This document shows positions 15,958 through 24,815 of a DNA stretch of 64,000 bases, one piece after another; positions within the stretch are counted from its first letter, which is position 1, and each line of letters opens with the position of its first letter. Position numbers and translations under genes: made by a program. The notes beneath the pieces were generated by a model. That model saw nothing but the letters and a program-made list of their open reading frames with translations, was not told the DNA's origin and ran no database searches. Source of the DNA: FEB-7 sp963698265 (GTDB taxonomy: Bacteria; Pseudomonadota; Gammaproteobacteria; Burkholderiales; Usitatibacteraceae); NCBI GenBank assembly GCA_963698265.1, contig CAVOQC010000001.1, forward strand, positions 124,001 to 188,000. The letters are read 5' to 3'.

Positions 15958-17418
15958 ATGACCACCTTCGAGCGGTTTCTCGCCGAGCATCCCGCCTACG
16001 CCGCCACCGGCTCGCTCGACGAGCTGCGCGCGCGCGAGTACGCCCGCCTCGACGCGCAGGGACAGGTGTACCTGGACTACACGGGCGGCGGCCTCTACGC
16101 CGATTCCCAGGTTCGCGATCACGCGCAGCTCCTCGCGGGGCACGTGTTCGGAAACCCGCACTCCGCGAACCCGAGCTCGCTGGACACCACGCGGCTCGTG
16201 GAGCGGGCGCGCGCGGCGGTGCTCGCGTATTTCCACGGCACGGGGGAGTACACCGCCGTATTCACCCTGAACGCCTCCGGGGCGCTCAAGCTCGTGGGCG
16301 AGTCCTATCCCTTCGAGCCCGGCGGGCGCCTGCTCCTCTCGGCCGACAACCACAATTCCGTCAACGGCATCCGCGAGTTCGCGCGCGCGAAGGGCGCGCT
16401 GGTCGACTATGCGCCGCTCGCGGCGGCGGACCTGCGCCTCGACGACGCCGCCCTGGAGGCGCTCCTCGCGAAGGCCGATCCGTCGCGCGCGAACCTCCTC
16501 GCCTTTCCCGCGCAGTCGAACTTCTCCGGCGTGAAGCACCCGCTCGAACTGGTCGACTCCGCGCGCGCGCGCGGCTGGGACGTGCTCCTCGACGCCGCGG
16601 CGTTCGTGCCGACCAACCGCCTCGACCTGCGAAAGGTCACGCCCGATTTCGTGTCGGTTTCCTTCTACAAGATGTTCGGCTATCCCACGGGGGTGGGCTG
16701 CCTCCTGGTGCGCAACGCCGCGCTGGGCAGGCTGCGCCGGCCGTGGTTCGCCGGCGGCACCGTGAACTTCGTCACCGTGCAGGGGCGGATGCACGTGCTG
16801 TCGCCGCGCGAGGCGGGGTTCGAGGACGGCACGCTCGACTACCTCGGGATCCCCGCGGTGGAGACGGGCCTCGCGCACCTCGAACGGGTCGGCATGGAGA
16901 CGATCGGCGAGCGCGTGCGCTGCCTCACCGGCTGGCTCATCGCGCAACTGCTCGCGCTGCGCCACGGCAACGGCCAGCCCATGGTGCGGCTCTACGGGCC
17001 GGCGACGACGGCCGGGCGCGGCGGAACGGTGACGATGAACCTCTACGACCCCAAGGGGCGGCTGCTCGACTACCGGCGGATCGAGGAACTCGCGGGCGAG
17101 GAGCGCATCTCGCTTCGGACCGGCTGCTTCTGCAATCCCGGCGCCGGCGAGACCGCCGAGGGGCTCACCGACGAGGACATGCGCGCCGGGGCGGCACTCG
17201 GCGCGGAGATCACGCTGCCGCGCTTCCTCCAGGTGGTGCAGGGCCGCGGCGGCAAGAGCGTCGGCGCGATCCGCGTGTCCTTCGGGCTGGCGAGCAACTT
17301 CGCGGATGCCGAGCGCTTCCTGCGCTTCGCCGCGGGCTTTCGCGACCAGGAGACGCTCGCGATCGGCGCAGCCTCCTTCGACATCGAATCGTGCCGCGTC
17401 GTGCGCGACGGAAGCTGA
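15958..17418 (+). CDS. Class V aminotransferase-fold PLP enzyme, MOCOS N-domain-like
   Basis: 486 aa. The PLP-binding lysine is in SVSFYKMFGYPTGVG and the approach segment LLDAAAFVPTN precedes it. A late cysteine loop, RISLRTGCFCNPGAGE, matches the persulfide-carrying loop of cysteine desulfurases and of the N-domain of molybdenum-cofactor sulfurase. The family therefore suggests desulfurase or sulfurase chemistry rather than transamination. A sulfurylated Mo hydroxylase family member is encoded at 32820-35458, but far away, so a link is speculative. It follows the nitrilase by 4 bp. Confidence 0.8.
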   Translation: MTTFERFLAEHPAYAATGSLDELRAREYARLDAQGQVYLDYTGGGLYADSQVRDHAQLLAGHVFGNPHSANPSSLDTTRLVERARAAVLAYFHGTGEYTAVFTLNASGALKLVGESYPFEPGGRLLLSADNHNSVNGIREFARAKGALVDYAPLAAADLRLDDAALEALLAKADPSRANLLAFPAQSNFSGVKHPLELVDSARARGWDVLLDAAAFVPTNRLDLRKVTPDFVSVSFYKMFGYPTGVGCLLVRNAALGRLRRPWFAGGTVNFVTVQGRMHVLSPREAGFEDGTLDYLGIPAVETGLAHLERVGMETIGERVRCLTGWLIAQLLALRHGNGQPMVRLYGPATTAGRGGTVTMNLYDPKGRLLDYRRIEELAGEERISLRTGCFCNPGAGETAEGLTDEDMRAGAALGAEITLPRFLQVVQGRGGKSVGAIRVSFGLASNFADAERFLRFAAGFRDQETLAIGAASFDIESCRVVRDGS

Positions 17419-17435
17419 CGGCGTGCCGCGTGCGG

Positions 17436-19115
17436 CTACTGCTTCTTCGCCGCTGAGCCCACCGCGCGAATCGCATCCAGCGTCGTCGCCGGCGTGATCG
17501 CCTGCGGGTCGATCCGGATCTCGATCACCGCGGGCTTGCCGCTCGCCACGCAGCGCTCGAAGGCCGGGCCGAACTGGGCCGTCTCCTCCACGATCTCGCC
17601 CGCGGCGCCGAAGGCGCGCGCGTAGGCCGCAAAGTGCGGGTTCACGAGATCGGTGCCGCAAACGCGCCCGGGATAATGCTTCTCCTGGTGCATGCGGATG
17701 GTGCCGTACATGCCGTTGTTCACGATGACGATGATCACCGCGGCCTCGTACTGCACGGCGGTGGCGAGCTCCTGCCCCGCCATGAGGAAGCAGCCGTCGC
17801 CGGCGAAGGCGACCACGGTGCGCTCGGGCTGCGCGATCTTCGCCGCGATGGCCGCGGGCACGCCGTAGCCCATGGCGCCGGAAGTCGGCGCGAGCTGCGT
17901 GCGCAGGCCCGTGTAGCGGTGGAAGCGGTGCAGCCACGTCGCGTAGTTGCCGGCGCCGTTGCACAGTATCGCGTCCTCCGGTAGGTTCCTGCCCAGCCAG
18001 TCGACGATGTCCCACATCTGCACCTTGCCGGGGATCTCGCGGCGCGCGGTCCACGCGACGTAGTCCGCCCTCGCCTCCGCGACGCCCGCCTTCCAGGCCG
18101 AGGCGTCCACGGGCTCCATCGCGGCGGCGGCGCGTGCGAAGCGGCCCATGGAGGAGAGGATCGGAAGCTCCGCCTGGTAGACGCGGCCGAGTTCCTCCGC
18201 GCCGCTCATCACGTGCACGAGCTTCTGCCGCGGCACCGGGGAGTCGAGGAGCGTGTAGCCCGAGGTCGTCATCTCGCCCATGCGCGCGCCCACGACGAGC
18301 AGCACGTCGGCGGTGCGCACGCGCTCGGCGAGTATCGGGTTGATGCCGATGCCCACGTCGCCCGCGTAGCTCTCGTGGCGGTTGTCGAAGAGATCCTGGA
18401 AGCGGAAGGCGCAGGCGACCGGCAGGTGGTTCGCCTCGACGAAGCGGCGCATGTCGTCGCACGCGTCGGTGGTCCAGCCGCTGCCGCCCAGCACCACGAT
18501 CGGGCGCTTGGCGGCGGCCAGCAGTTCCCGCAGGCGCTCCAGCTCGCCCGCGCCGGGCGCGGCGAAGGCCGGCGTGTACATCCGCGCGTCCGCCACCGTG
18601 GCGACCGCCGAGAGCATGTCCTCGGGAAGCGCCAGCACCACGGGACCCCGCCGCCCGGACATCGCCACGGTGAAGGCGCGGTTCAGGTACTCGGGAATGC
18701 GCTCGACGGAGTCGATGCGCGCCGCCCACTTGGCGAGCGGTGCGAACATCGCGGCGAAGTCGACCTCCTGGAACGCCTCCCGGTCGCGGAAATCCGAGCC
18801 CACGTCGCCCACGAAGAGGATCATCGGCGTCGAATCCTGGAAGGCGGTATGGACGCCCACGCTCGCCTGGGTCGCACCCGGCCCGCGGGTGACGAAGCAG
18901 ATCCCCGGCCGCCCGGTGAGCTTGGCGTGCGCCTCCGCCATGTTCGCCGCGGCGGACTCGTGGCGGCAGACCACGAGCTTCATTCGCGCGCGGTGCTCGT
19001 GCATCGCATCGAGCACCGGCAGGAAGCTCTCCCCGGGGACGCAGAAGGCCGTGTCGGCCCCGTGCACCAGCAACTGGTCGACGAGGATGCGCCCGCCTTC
19101 GCGCTCGATGTTCAT
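17436..19115 (-). CDS. Thiamine-pyrophosphate enzyme, acetolactate-synthase-like large subunit
   Basis: 559 aa with the three-domain TPP fold. The N-terminal catalytic Glu is in VCRHESAAANMAEA, followed by FVTRGPGATQ. The TPP/Mg2+ motif is GDGCFLMAGQ ending in IVIVNN (C-terminal domain). No ilvN regulatory subunit is nearby, so it is more likely a catabolic 2-oxoacid decarboxylase, carboligase or sulfoacid enzyme than the biosynthetic IlvB. The ATG overlaps the TraB-like gene stop (ATGA), making it the last member of a four-gene minus-strand chain. Confidence 0.84.
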   Translation of the reverse strand: MNIEREGGRILVDQLLVHGADTAFCVPGESFLPVLDAMHEHRARMKLVVCRHESAAANMAEAHAKLTGRPGICFVTRGPGATQASVGVHTAFQDSTPMILFVGDVGSDFRDREAFQEVDFAAMFAPLAKWAARIDSVERIPEYLNRAFTVAMSGRRGPVVLALPEDMLSAVATVADARMYTPAFAAPGAGELERLRELLAAAKRPIVVLGGSGWTTDACDDMRRFVEANHLPVACAFRFQDLFDNRHESYAGDVGIGINPILAERVRTADVLLVVGARMGEMTTSGYTLLDSPVPRQKLVHVMSGAEELGRVYQAELPILSSMGRFARAAAAMEPVDASAWKAGVAEARADYVAWTARREIPGKVQMWDIVDWLGRNLPEDAILCNGAGNYATWLHRFHRYTGLRTQLAPTSGAMGYGVPAAIAAKIAQPERTVVAFAGDGCFLMAGQELATAVQYEAAVIIVIVNNGMYGTIRMHQEKHYPGRVCGTDLVNPHFAAYARAFGAAGEIVEETAQFGPAFERCVASGKPAVIEIRIDPQAITPATTLDAIRAVGSAAKKQ

Positions 19116-20059
19116 AGCTGCCTCACCACGTAGCCGCGCGCGCGCAGCATCTCCACCAGCCCGCGCGGGCCGGCCAGGTGGAGCGCCCCCACGGCCACGA
19201 AGACGCGGTCGCGGCCGTTGAGCAGCCAGGCCTCGATCTTCCCCGCCATCGCGTCGTGCCGGGACCAGATGAACTTCTCCTCCATCGCCTTCGCGCCCGG
19301 CACATTCTCGTTGAACGCGCGCATCACCTCCAGGAGCAACGCCGCGTCGCCCGACTGCCAGGCGTTCACCAGGCCCGTGATCTGGTCCCGCGCCACGCCG
19401 CTCTCCAGCGCGGAGACGGTTCCCTCGAAGGCCTGCAGCTGCTCCTTGTCGGTGAGCGAATTCATGAGCTCCGTCTGCACCTTGGCCCCCTCGAGCTCGA
19501 CGATGTTCTTCTTCTGCTCGCGCGCCCGGCTGATCAGGTAGACGTCCACGCCGTACTGCGGCAGGTAGCCCTGCCTTCCCCATTCGGCGAAGGCGATCAT
19601 CGAGGAGGCGATGAAGGGCTTCAGCTTCGCCACCTGCGGCTCCGGGATGCCGAACCGGTCGAGCTGCCGGCGAAACCTCCCGTAGAGCGGCGCGGGCACC
19701 ATCGTCGCCAGCGTGGCCGGCGGCGTGAGGAGCATCGACGCGGCCCCCGCCTCCATGGCCTGCGCATCGGTGATGTCCGCCTCGACCGCAAGGACGGTCG
19801 CATCGGCGAACGCCTTCCGCACGGGTTCCGGCAAGGGATAGAAGTCCGCCTTGCCCGCGTGCACGGTTCCGAAGAGATAGACGCGGTTGGTGAGCGAGGA
19901 CACTTCCCAGAGGAAGTTGCGCGCGCTCGGCGCGGCCGCGGCCCCGGTGGCGGGTTGCGCCAGGGCGATCCAGGGAGAGGCAAGGAAGGTGGCGGCAAGG
20001 AGGAGCCGGGCCAGGAATCGAATGGACATGGGAGGAACCTGTGCGGGAAGCGGGGTCAT
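19112..20059 (-). CDS. TraB/GumN-family protein, secreted
   Basis: 315 aa with an N-terminal signal peptide (RFLARLLLAATFLASPWIALAQ). The TraB/GumN hallmarks are present: an early FLWEVSSLTNRVYLFGTVH followed by a Glu in VLAVEADITD, and the late VFVAVGALHLAGPRGLVEML with Gly and His. The family is a membrane- or periplasm-linked, metal-dependent peptidase-like fold of uncertain substrate. The ATG at 20059 overlaps the greB stop; an alternative ATG at 20029 lacks a Shine-Dalgarno sequence. Confidence 0.83.
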   Translation of the reverse strand: MTPLPAQVPPMSIRFLARLLLAATFLASPWIALAQPATGAAAAPSARNFLWEVSSLTNRVYLFGTVHAGKADFYPLPEPVRKAFADATVLAVEADITDAQAMEAGAASMLLTPPATLATMVPAPLYGRFRRQLDRFGIPEPQVAKLKPFIASSMIAFAEWGRQGYLPQYGVDVYLISRAREQKKNIVELEGAKVQTELMNSLTDKEQLQAFEGTVSALESGVARDQITGLVNAWQSGDAALLLEVMRAFNENVPGAKAMEEKFIWSRHDAMAGKIEAWLLNGRDRVFVAVGALHLAGPRGLVEMLRARGYVVRQL

Positions 20060-20664
20060 TTCGCGTTGGGCGACCAGCCGTTCTCCGGAGGCGTGAAGGG
20101 CGCCATCGGGATCTCCTCGTAGCGCACCTCGAGGATATCCAGGACTTCGCGCCCGCCGGGTGTGGCGAGCGTGACGGTGTCGCCGTCGCTCGCCTTGATG
20201 AGGGCGCGCGCCACGGGCGAGATCCAGCTCACGTAGCCCTGCCCGAGGTCGGTCTCGTCCAGCCCGACGATGCGCACCATCGTCTCCTCGCCGGCCGCGT
20301 TGGCGTAGACCACGGTCGCGGCGAAGAAGATCTGGTCGGATTCCTCCCGCGTGGCCGGGTCCACCACCTCGGCGTTCTCGAGGCGCTTGGTGAGGTAGCG
20401 GATCCTCCGGTCGATTTCGCGCAGGCGCTTCTTGCCGTACTGGTAGTCGCCGTTCTCGGAGCGGTCGCCGTTGGAGGCGGCCCAGGAGACGATGCCGGTG
20501 ACCTCCGGGCGCTCCACCTTCACGAGATGGGAGAGCTCGTCGCGCATGCGGCGCCAGCCGTGGGGCGTCATGTAGTTCTTGCTGCCCTCCGGGATCGGCA
20601 TCGCCTCGTCGGCGTCCTCCAGGTCCTCGGCCGCTTCGCTTTCCTTGGTGAACGCCTTGCTCAT
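20056..20664 (-). CDS. greB: Transcription elongation factor GreB
   Basis: 202 aa. It has an N-terminal coiled-coil with the acidic tip and the GreA/GreB signature NGDRSENGDYQYGKKRLREI, then an FKBP-like C-terminal domain (ALIKASDGDTVTLATPGG). It rescues backtracked RNA polymerase by stimulating transcript cleavage. An extra ~30-residue acidic N-terminal extension (ESEAAEDLEDADEAMPIP) is longer than in E. coli GreB. It overlaps marC (upstream) and the TraB-like gene (downstream) by 4 bp each. Confidence 0.92.
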   Translation of the reverse strand: MSKAFTKESEAAEDLEDADEAMPIPEGSKNYMTPHGWRRMRDELSHLVKVERPEVTGIVSWAASNGDRSENGDYQYGKKRLREIDRRIRYLTKRLENAEVVDPATREESDQIFFAATVVYANAAGEETMVRIVGLDETDLGQGYVSWISPVARALIKASDGDTVTLATPGGREVLDILEVRYEEIPMAPFTPPENGWSPNAK

Positions 20665-21260
20665 GGAAGTCCTTTCACGAAATCCCGTATGCCCGCGAGG
20701 AGCATTTCCACGGCGATCGCCGTGAGGATGAGGCCCATCAACCGCTCGATTGCCTGCATGAGGTGCCCGCCCAGCCAGCGGTGGAGCTTCGTCCCCGCCA
20801 GCAGCACGCCGGTGGTGAGGACCATGGTCACGGTGATCGCCGCCGCCCACATGCCGACCTTGTCGGGGTCGCGCGTGGCCATGAGCATGACGGTGGCGAG
20901 CGCGGACGGGCCGGCGATGAGCGGGATCGCGAGCGGCACGATGAAGGGCTCCCCCGCGGCTTGGCCGCCGAAGGTGCCGGAGGTCTTCGCGAACACCATG
21001 CGGATCGCGATCATGAAGAGGATCACGCCGCCGGCGATCGAGAGCGAAGTCTGCGACAGGTGCATGAGGGTGAGGAGCGACTGCCCGCCGAACATGAAGG
21101 CGATGAGGAGCCCGTAGGCGATGAGGCATTCGCGCACGACCACGAAGCGGCGGCGGGGTTCGGGAACGCCACCGAGCATGACGTTCACCAGCGGCATGTT
21201 GCCGAAAGGGTCGGCGACCAGGGTGAGGAGGACGACTGCCGAGAGAAATTCGTTGTTCAT
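20661..21260 (-). CDS. marC: MarC-family (UPF0056) integral membrane protein
   Basis: 199 aa with six predicted membrane helices. The family signature LTLVADPFGNMPLVNVML is near the N-terminus. Despite the name, MarC proteins are not shown to give drug resistance and their role is unclear. It is the first gene of the ATGA-linked chain marC-greB-TraB-TPP enzyme, so the promoter probably lies in 21261-21332, shared with the divergent EamA gene. Confidence 0.9.
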   Translation of the reverse strand: MNNEFLSAVVLLTLVADPFGNMPLVNVMLGGVPEPRRRFVVVRECLIAYGLLIAFMFGGQSLLTLMHLSQTSLSIAGGVILFMIAIRMVFAKTSGTFGGQAAGEPFIVPLAIPLIAGPSALATVMLMATRDPDKVGMWAAAITVTMVLTTGVLLAGTKLHRWLGGHLMQAIERLMGLILTAIAVEMLLAGIRDFVKGLP

Positions 21261-21332
21261 CGCATGCGCGTTCGGGAACCCGCTATTTTACGCTTCAGGG
21301 GGCGTCACCGCCCCGCGTGCGAAAATGCCGCC

Positions 21333-22214
21333 GTGAACGCACCGGCCGCGCCCGCCCCCACCCGCGTCGAAACGCTCGCCTTCCTGGGGCTGCTCGCGGG
21401 CGGCTGCGCCATCGCCTTTGCGCCCATCTTCGTGCGCCTCTCGGACGCCGGGCCCGTGGGGAGCGCGTTCTGGCGCACGGCGCTGGCCGCTCCACTGCTG
21501 TGGCTGTGGGCGCTGCGGGCGGACCCGAAGCCCGCGCCGATTCCCCTCGGCCCCCTCGCGGGCGCAGGCCTCTTCTTCGCCTGCGATCTCGGCGTGTGGC
21601 ACTGGTCGATCACCTACACCTCGGTCGCCAACTCGACCTTGCTCGCGAACCTGGCACCCATCTTCGTCACCCTCGCCGGCTGGGTGCTCTTTCGCAAGCG
21701 CGTCACGCGCACCTTCCTCGTGGGCATGGTGGCCTCGATCGCCGGGATGTTCATCCTCGTGGGCCCGAACTTCTCCATCGGCGGCACGCGGCTCGCGGGC
21801 GACGCGCTGGGCGCGCTGACCGCCGTCTTCTACGCGGGCTACATGCTCACCATCAAGGCCGCGCGGGACGCGGGCACCTCGACCGCGCGGCTGATGGCGT
21901 GGAGCACCACCATCACCGCGGTCGCGTTGCTGCCGGTGGCGTATTTCTCGCCGCAGCCGATGCTGCCGCAGGGCGCGACCGGGTGGCTGGTGTTAGCCGG
22001 TCTCGCGCTCGTCTCCCAGGTGCTGGGGCAGGGGCTTATCGCCTACGCCTTCGCGCACCTGCCGGCGTCGCTCTCCTCGGTGAGCCTCTTGATCCAGCCC
22101 GTGATGGCCGCGCTCTTCGCGTGGGCGCTCTTTGGCGAGGCGATCGGGGCGGCGCAGTTCGTGGGCGGCGCCGTGGTGCTCGCCGGGATCTGGCTCGCGA
22201 AGCGGGGGAGCTGA
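21333..22214 (+). CDS. DMT-superfamily (EamA) permease
   Basis: 293 aa from a GTG. Two EamA repeats total ten membrane helices; the second half ends with VMAALFAWALFGEAIGAAQF, typical of metabolite exporters. The substrate is unknown. It diverges from marC across 72 bp and converges with the TonB-like gene, leaving only 7 bp between stops. Confidence 0.88.
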   Translation: MNAPAAPAPTRVETLAFLGLLAGGCAIAFAPIFVRLSDAGPVGSAFWRTALAAPLLWLWALRADPKPAPIPLGPLAGAGLFFACDLGVWHWSITYTSVANSTLLANLAPIFVTLAGWVLFRKRVTRTFLVGMVASIAGMFILVGPNFSIGGTRLAGDALGALTAVFYAGYMLTIKAARDAGTSTARLMAWSTTITAVALLPVAYFSPQPMLPQGATGWLVLAGLALVSQVLGQGLIAYAFAHLPASLSSVSLLIQPVMAALFAWALFGEAIGAAQFVGGAVVLAGIWLAKRGS

Positions 22215-22221
22215 ATACTCC

Positions 22222-23043
22222 TCAGCGCCCGCGCTTCACCAGTGGCGTGCCGAAGAATTCCCGCATCAGGTAGTCCTCGAGTTCCTCGTTGTCGGCGAGA
22301 GCGGCAGAGAGCACGACCACGTGGCCCGCGCGCCGGGACTCCCAGTTGAAGTTGCCCGTGTAGTGCGTGCGGATGAGCGCGATCATGCGCCGCACGATGG
22401 CACGCTCGACGTCGCCGCCCGGCCCGGCATCGACTTCGATCACCTCCCGCCACTTCCGGCGCGATTCCGTCCGCCAGCCGTTGAACGTGAACTCCGCGGT
22501 GCGCGCGCCGACGCGCAGGACCCGGAACACGCCTCCGGTGCCGTCGCTGTCGGAGAGCGAGGCGAGATTTCGCGCGAGGCCCCCGGCAACGGCGCTTCCT
22601 GCACCTCCATTGGCCGCGGCGGGATTGCCCGCGAGACTCTCTTCCCATGCGCGGCGCCGCGCCCGGTTCGCCGCGATGAGCCGTGACATGTCGAACTCGG
22701 GTTCGCGCCGGGGCTCCGCGGCGGGGACGGGCTCGGGTGGCGGCGCGAGGGCGGCCTGCGGCGGATGCGGTCTCGGCGGCATCGCGAGGATCTCCCGCGG
22801 CGGGGTCGGTCTCGACACCGGCGGAGTCCGCGGCTGCGGCTCGACCTCCGCGGTCGGCGGCGCCAGCGGCTCGAGGCGCACCGTGAGCGGACCCGGCACG
22901 CCCCCGGCAGGTGGCAACGGCGGACGCTCGCGAAGGGGCACCAGGACGAGAATCACGTGCAGGAGCACGGAGTAGCCGACCGCGAAGCGGATGGCGAGGC
23001 TCGAGCGCTCGCGCAGTTCGGACGGAAAAGCCTGTGGCGGCAT
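22222..23043 (-). CDS. TonB-like N-terminally anchored protein, function unknown
   Basis: 273 aa. One membrane helix at ~residues 19-36 (FAVGYSVLLHVILVLVPLR) resembles the TonB anchor. A long proline-rich periplasmic stretch (about residues 40-110) follows, then a folded C-domain (~140-270) without the usual TonB YP motif. No ExbB, ExbD or TonB-dependent receptor is near. It may be a TonB-fold relative acting in envelope energy transfer or cell-wall structure. It lies 87 bp downstream of ftsB on the same strand. Confidence 0.72.
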   Translation of the reverse strand: MPPQAFPSELRERSSLAIRFAVGYSVLLHVILVLVPLRERPPLPPAGGVPGPLTVRLEPLAPPTAEVEPQPRTPPVSRPTPPREILAMPPRPHPPQAALAPPPEPVPAAEPRREPEFDMSRLIAANRARRRAWEESLAGNPAAANGGAGSAVAGGLARNLASLSDSDGTGGVFRVLRVGARTAEFTFNGWRTESRRKWREVIEVDAGPGGDVERAIVRRMIALIRTHYTGNFNWESRRAGHVVVLSAALADNEELEDYLMREFFGTPLVKRGR

Positions 23044-23130
23044 CGACAGCTGGAACCGAGAGGGGCTACCTTGGAGGAAGCGGATGCGGGCCCGCTGCAG
23101 GCGCGAGGCGCCCGCGACCGCCCGGCGACA

Positions 23131-23427
23131 TCACTTCGTCGCTGCCGGTGGCGCCTGCGGCGTCACGACCTGGTAGAAGACCTCGTCCTTGCGGATCATG
23201 CCGAGGTCGGTGCGCGCGCGTTCCTCGATCGCCTCCAGCCCCTGCTTCAGGTCGCGCACCTCGGCGTCGAGGGCGTCATTGCGCGCCTTGAGCCCCGCGT
23301 TCGCCACCTGCTGCGCCGCCACCTGCCGGTCGAGGGCGCGCACCTTGAGCCAGCCGCCCTTGCCGAACCACAACGGGTACTGGAGCACCACGATGAGGGC
23401 AGCAAGGACGGCGGCGAGGATCTTCAT
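23131..23427 (-). CDS. ftsB: Cell division protein FtsB
   Basis: 98 aa: one membrane helix (residues ~3-20), then a coiled coil (~25-70) and the short conserved ERARTDLGMIRKDEVFYQVV. FtsB joins FtsL and FtsQ in the divisome to activate septal peptidoglycan synthesis. Its start overlaps the eno stop (ATGA), the conserved eno-ftsB arrangement of proteobacteria. The C-terminus is slightly Ala/Pro-rich and variable. Confidence 0.95.
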   Translation of the reverse strand: MKILAAVLAALIVVLQYPLWFGKGGWLKVRALDRQVAAQQVANAGLKARNDALDAEVRDLKQGLEAIEERARTDLGMIRKDEVFYQVVTPQAPPAATK

Positions 23428-24707
23428 TTGAGCTGGTAGAACGCCCCGCGCCCGGCGTAGGAGGCGCCCTCGCCCAGCTCCTCCTCGATCCGCAGGAGCT
23501 GGTTGTACTTGGCCATGCGGTCGGAACGCGAGAGCGATCCCGTCTTGATCTGCATGGCGTTCATGCCGACCGCGATGTCGGCGATGGTGGAATCCTCCGT
23601 CTCGCCGGAGCGGTGCGAGATCACGGAGGTGTAGCCCGCGCGGCGGGCCATCTCGATCGCCTCGAAGGTCTCCGAGAGCGTCCCGATCTGGTTGATCTTG
23701 ATGAGGATGGAATTGGCCACGCCGCGGCGGATGCCCTCCTCGAGGATGCGCGTGTTGGTGACGAAGAGGTCATCTCCCACGATCTGCACGCCCTCGCCCA
23801 GGCGCTTCGTGAGGATCTCCCAGCCCTCCCAGTCGCCCTCGGCCATGCCGTCCTCGATGGAGACGATCGGGTACTTGTCGCACCAGGTGTCCAGGAGGTC
23901 GGTGAGCTGCTGCGAGCTGTAGGAAAGATGCTCGCTCTCGAAACGGTACTTGCCGTCCTTGTAGAATTCGCTCGCGGCGCAGTCCAGGCCAATCAGGACG
24001 TCGCTGCCCGCTAGGTAGCCCGCTTCCTCGACGGCCCGGAGGATCCACTGGATCGCCGCCTCGTTGCTGGGCAGGTTGGGCGCGAAACCACCCTCGTCGC
24101 CGACGGTCGTCGACATGCCTTCCTTGTCGAGCATTTTCTTGAGCGTGTGGAAGATCTCGGCGCCGCAGCGCAGCGCGTCGCGGAAGCTCGGCAGCCCCGC
24201 CGGGATCACCATGAACTCCTGGATGTCGAGCGAGTTGTTCGCGTGCGCGCCGCCGTTGATCACGTTCATCATCGGCACCGGCATCTTGCGCGGCGCGCTG
24301 CCGCCGAAATAGCGGTAGAGCGGCAGCCCGCATTCCTCGGCGGCCGCCTTCGCGCAGGCGACCGACACCGAGAGGATCGCGTTCGCGCCGAGGCGCGACT
24401 TGTTCTCGGTGCCGTCCAGCTCGATCAGCACGCCGTCGAGGTGCGCCTGCTCGGAGACGTCCAGCCCTATGATGGCCTCGCAGATCTCGGTGTTCACGTG
24501 CTCGACCGCCTTGAGCACCCCCTTGCCGAAGTAACGCTGGGCGTCGCCGTCGCGCAGCTCGATGGCTTCCCGCGAGCCGGTGGACGCCCCGGAGGGCACG
24601 GCCGCGCGTCCCATCACGCCGGATTCGAGCAACACGTCGGCTTCGACCGTGGGATTGCCGCGCGAATCGAGAATCTCGCGGGCAATGACTTCGACGATGG
24701 CGGTCAT
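23424..24707 (-). CDS. eno: Enolase
   Basis: 427 aa, full length. Active-site segments are present: PSGASTGSREA, MPVPMMNVINGGAHANN, the Mg2+ ligand regions around GLDCAASEFY and VSIEDGMAEGDWEGW, and SHRSGETEDSTIADIAV. It interconverts 2-phosphoglycerate and phosphoenolpyruvate. A TAGAAT hexamer on the minus strand at 24777-24772 could be the -10 of its promoter. Translation is coupled to ftsB. kdsA and pyrG, its usual neighbours, are 14.5 kb away on the same strand. Confidence 0.98.
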   Translation of the reverse strand: MTAIVEVIAREILDSRGNPTVEADVLLESGVMGRAAVPSGASTGSREAIELRDGDAQRYFGKGVLKAVEHVNTEICEAIIGLDVSEQAHLDGVLIELDGTENKSRLGANAILSVSVACAKAAAEECGLPLYRYFGGSAPRKMPVPMMNVINGGAHANNSLDIQEFMVIPAGLPSFRDALRCGAEIFHTLKKMLDKEGMSTTVGDEGGFAPNLPSNEAAIQWILRAVEEAGYLAGSDVLIGLDCAASEFYKDGKYRFESEHLSYSSQQLTDLLDTWCDKYPIVSIEDGMAEGDWEGWEILTKRLGEGVQIVGDDLFVTNTRILEEGIRRGVANSILIKINQIGTLSETFEAIEMARRAGYTSVISHRSGETEDSTIADIAVGMNAMQIKTGSLSRSDRMAKYNQLLRIEEELGEGASYAGRGAFYQLK

Positions 24708-24797
24708 GCGGAATCCCTTTTCCTGTTGGCGGCGCCGCGAGACCCACGCGGCGGCGCGGCGCGTGGGCGATATTCTAGTCCAACGAAGCGCCCGCCG

Positions 24798-24811
24798 CCC
24801 CCGGGCGGGGG
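24798..24811 (-). terminator. GC hairpin downstream of the 158-aa gene
   Basis: CCCCC/GGGGG stem with a 4-nt loop, starting 4 bp after the stop at 24816. The following bases on the minus strand include only a short T-containing stretch. It could separate this gene from eno, but is weak. Confidence 0.3.
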
Positions 24812-24815
24812 TCGC

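Noticed and set aside
17419..17435. Terminator between the class V enzyme and the TPP enzyme
   Set aside because: The 17-bp gap has no stem-loop.
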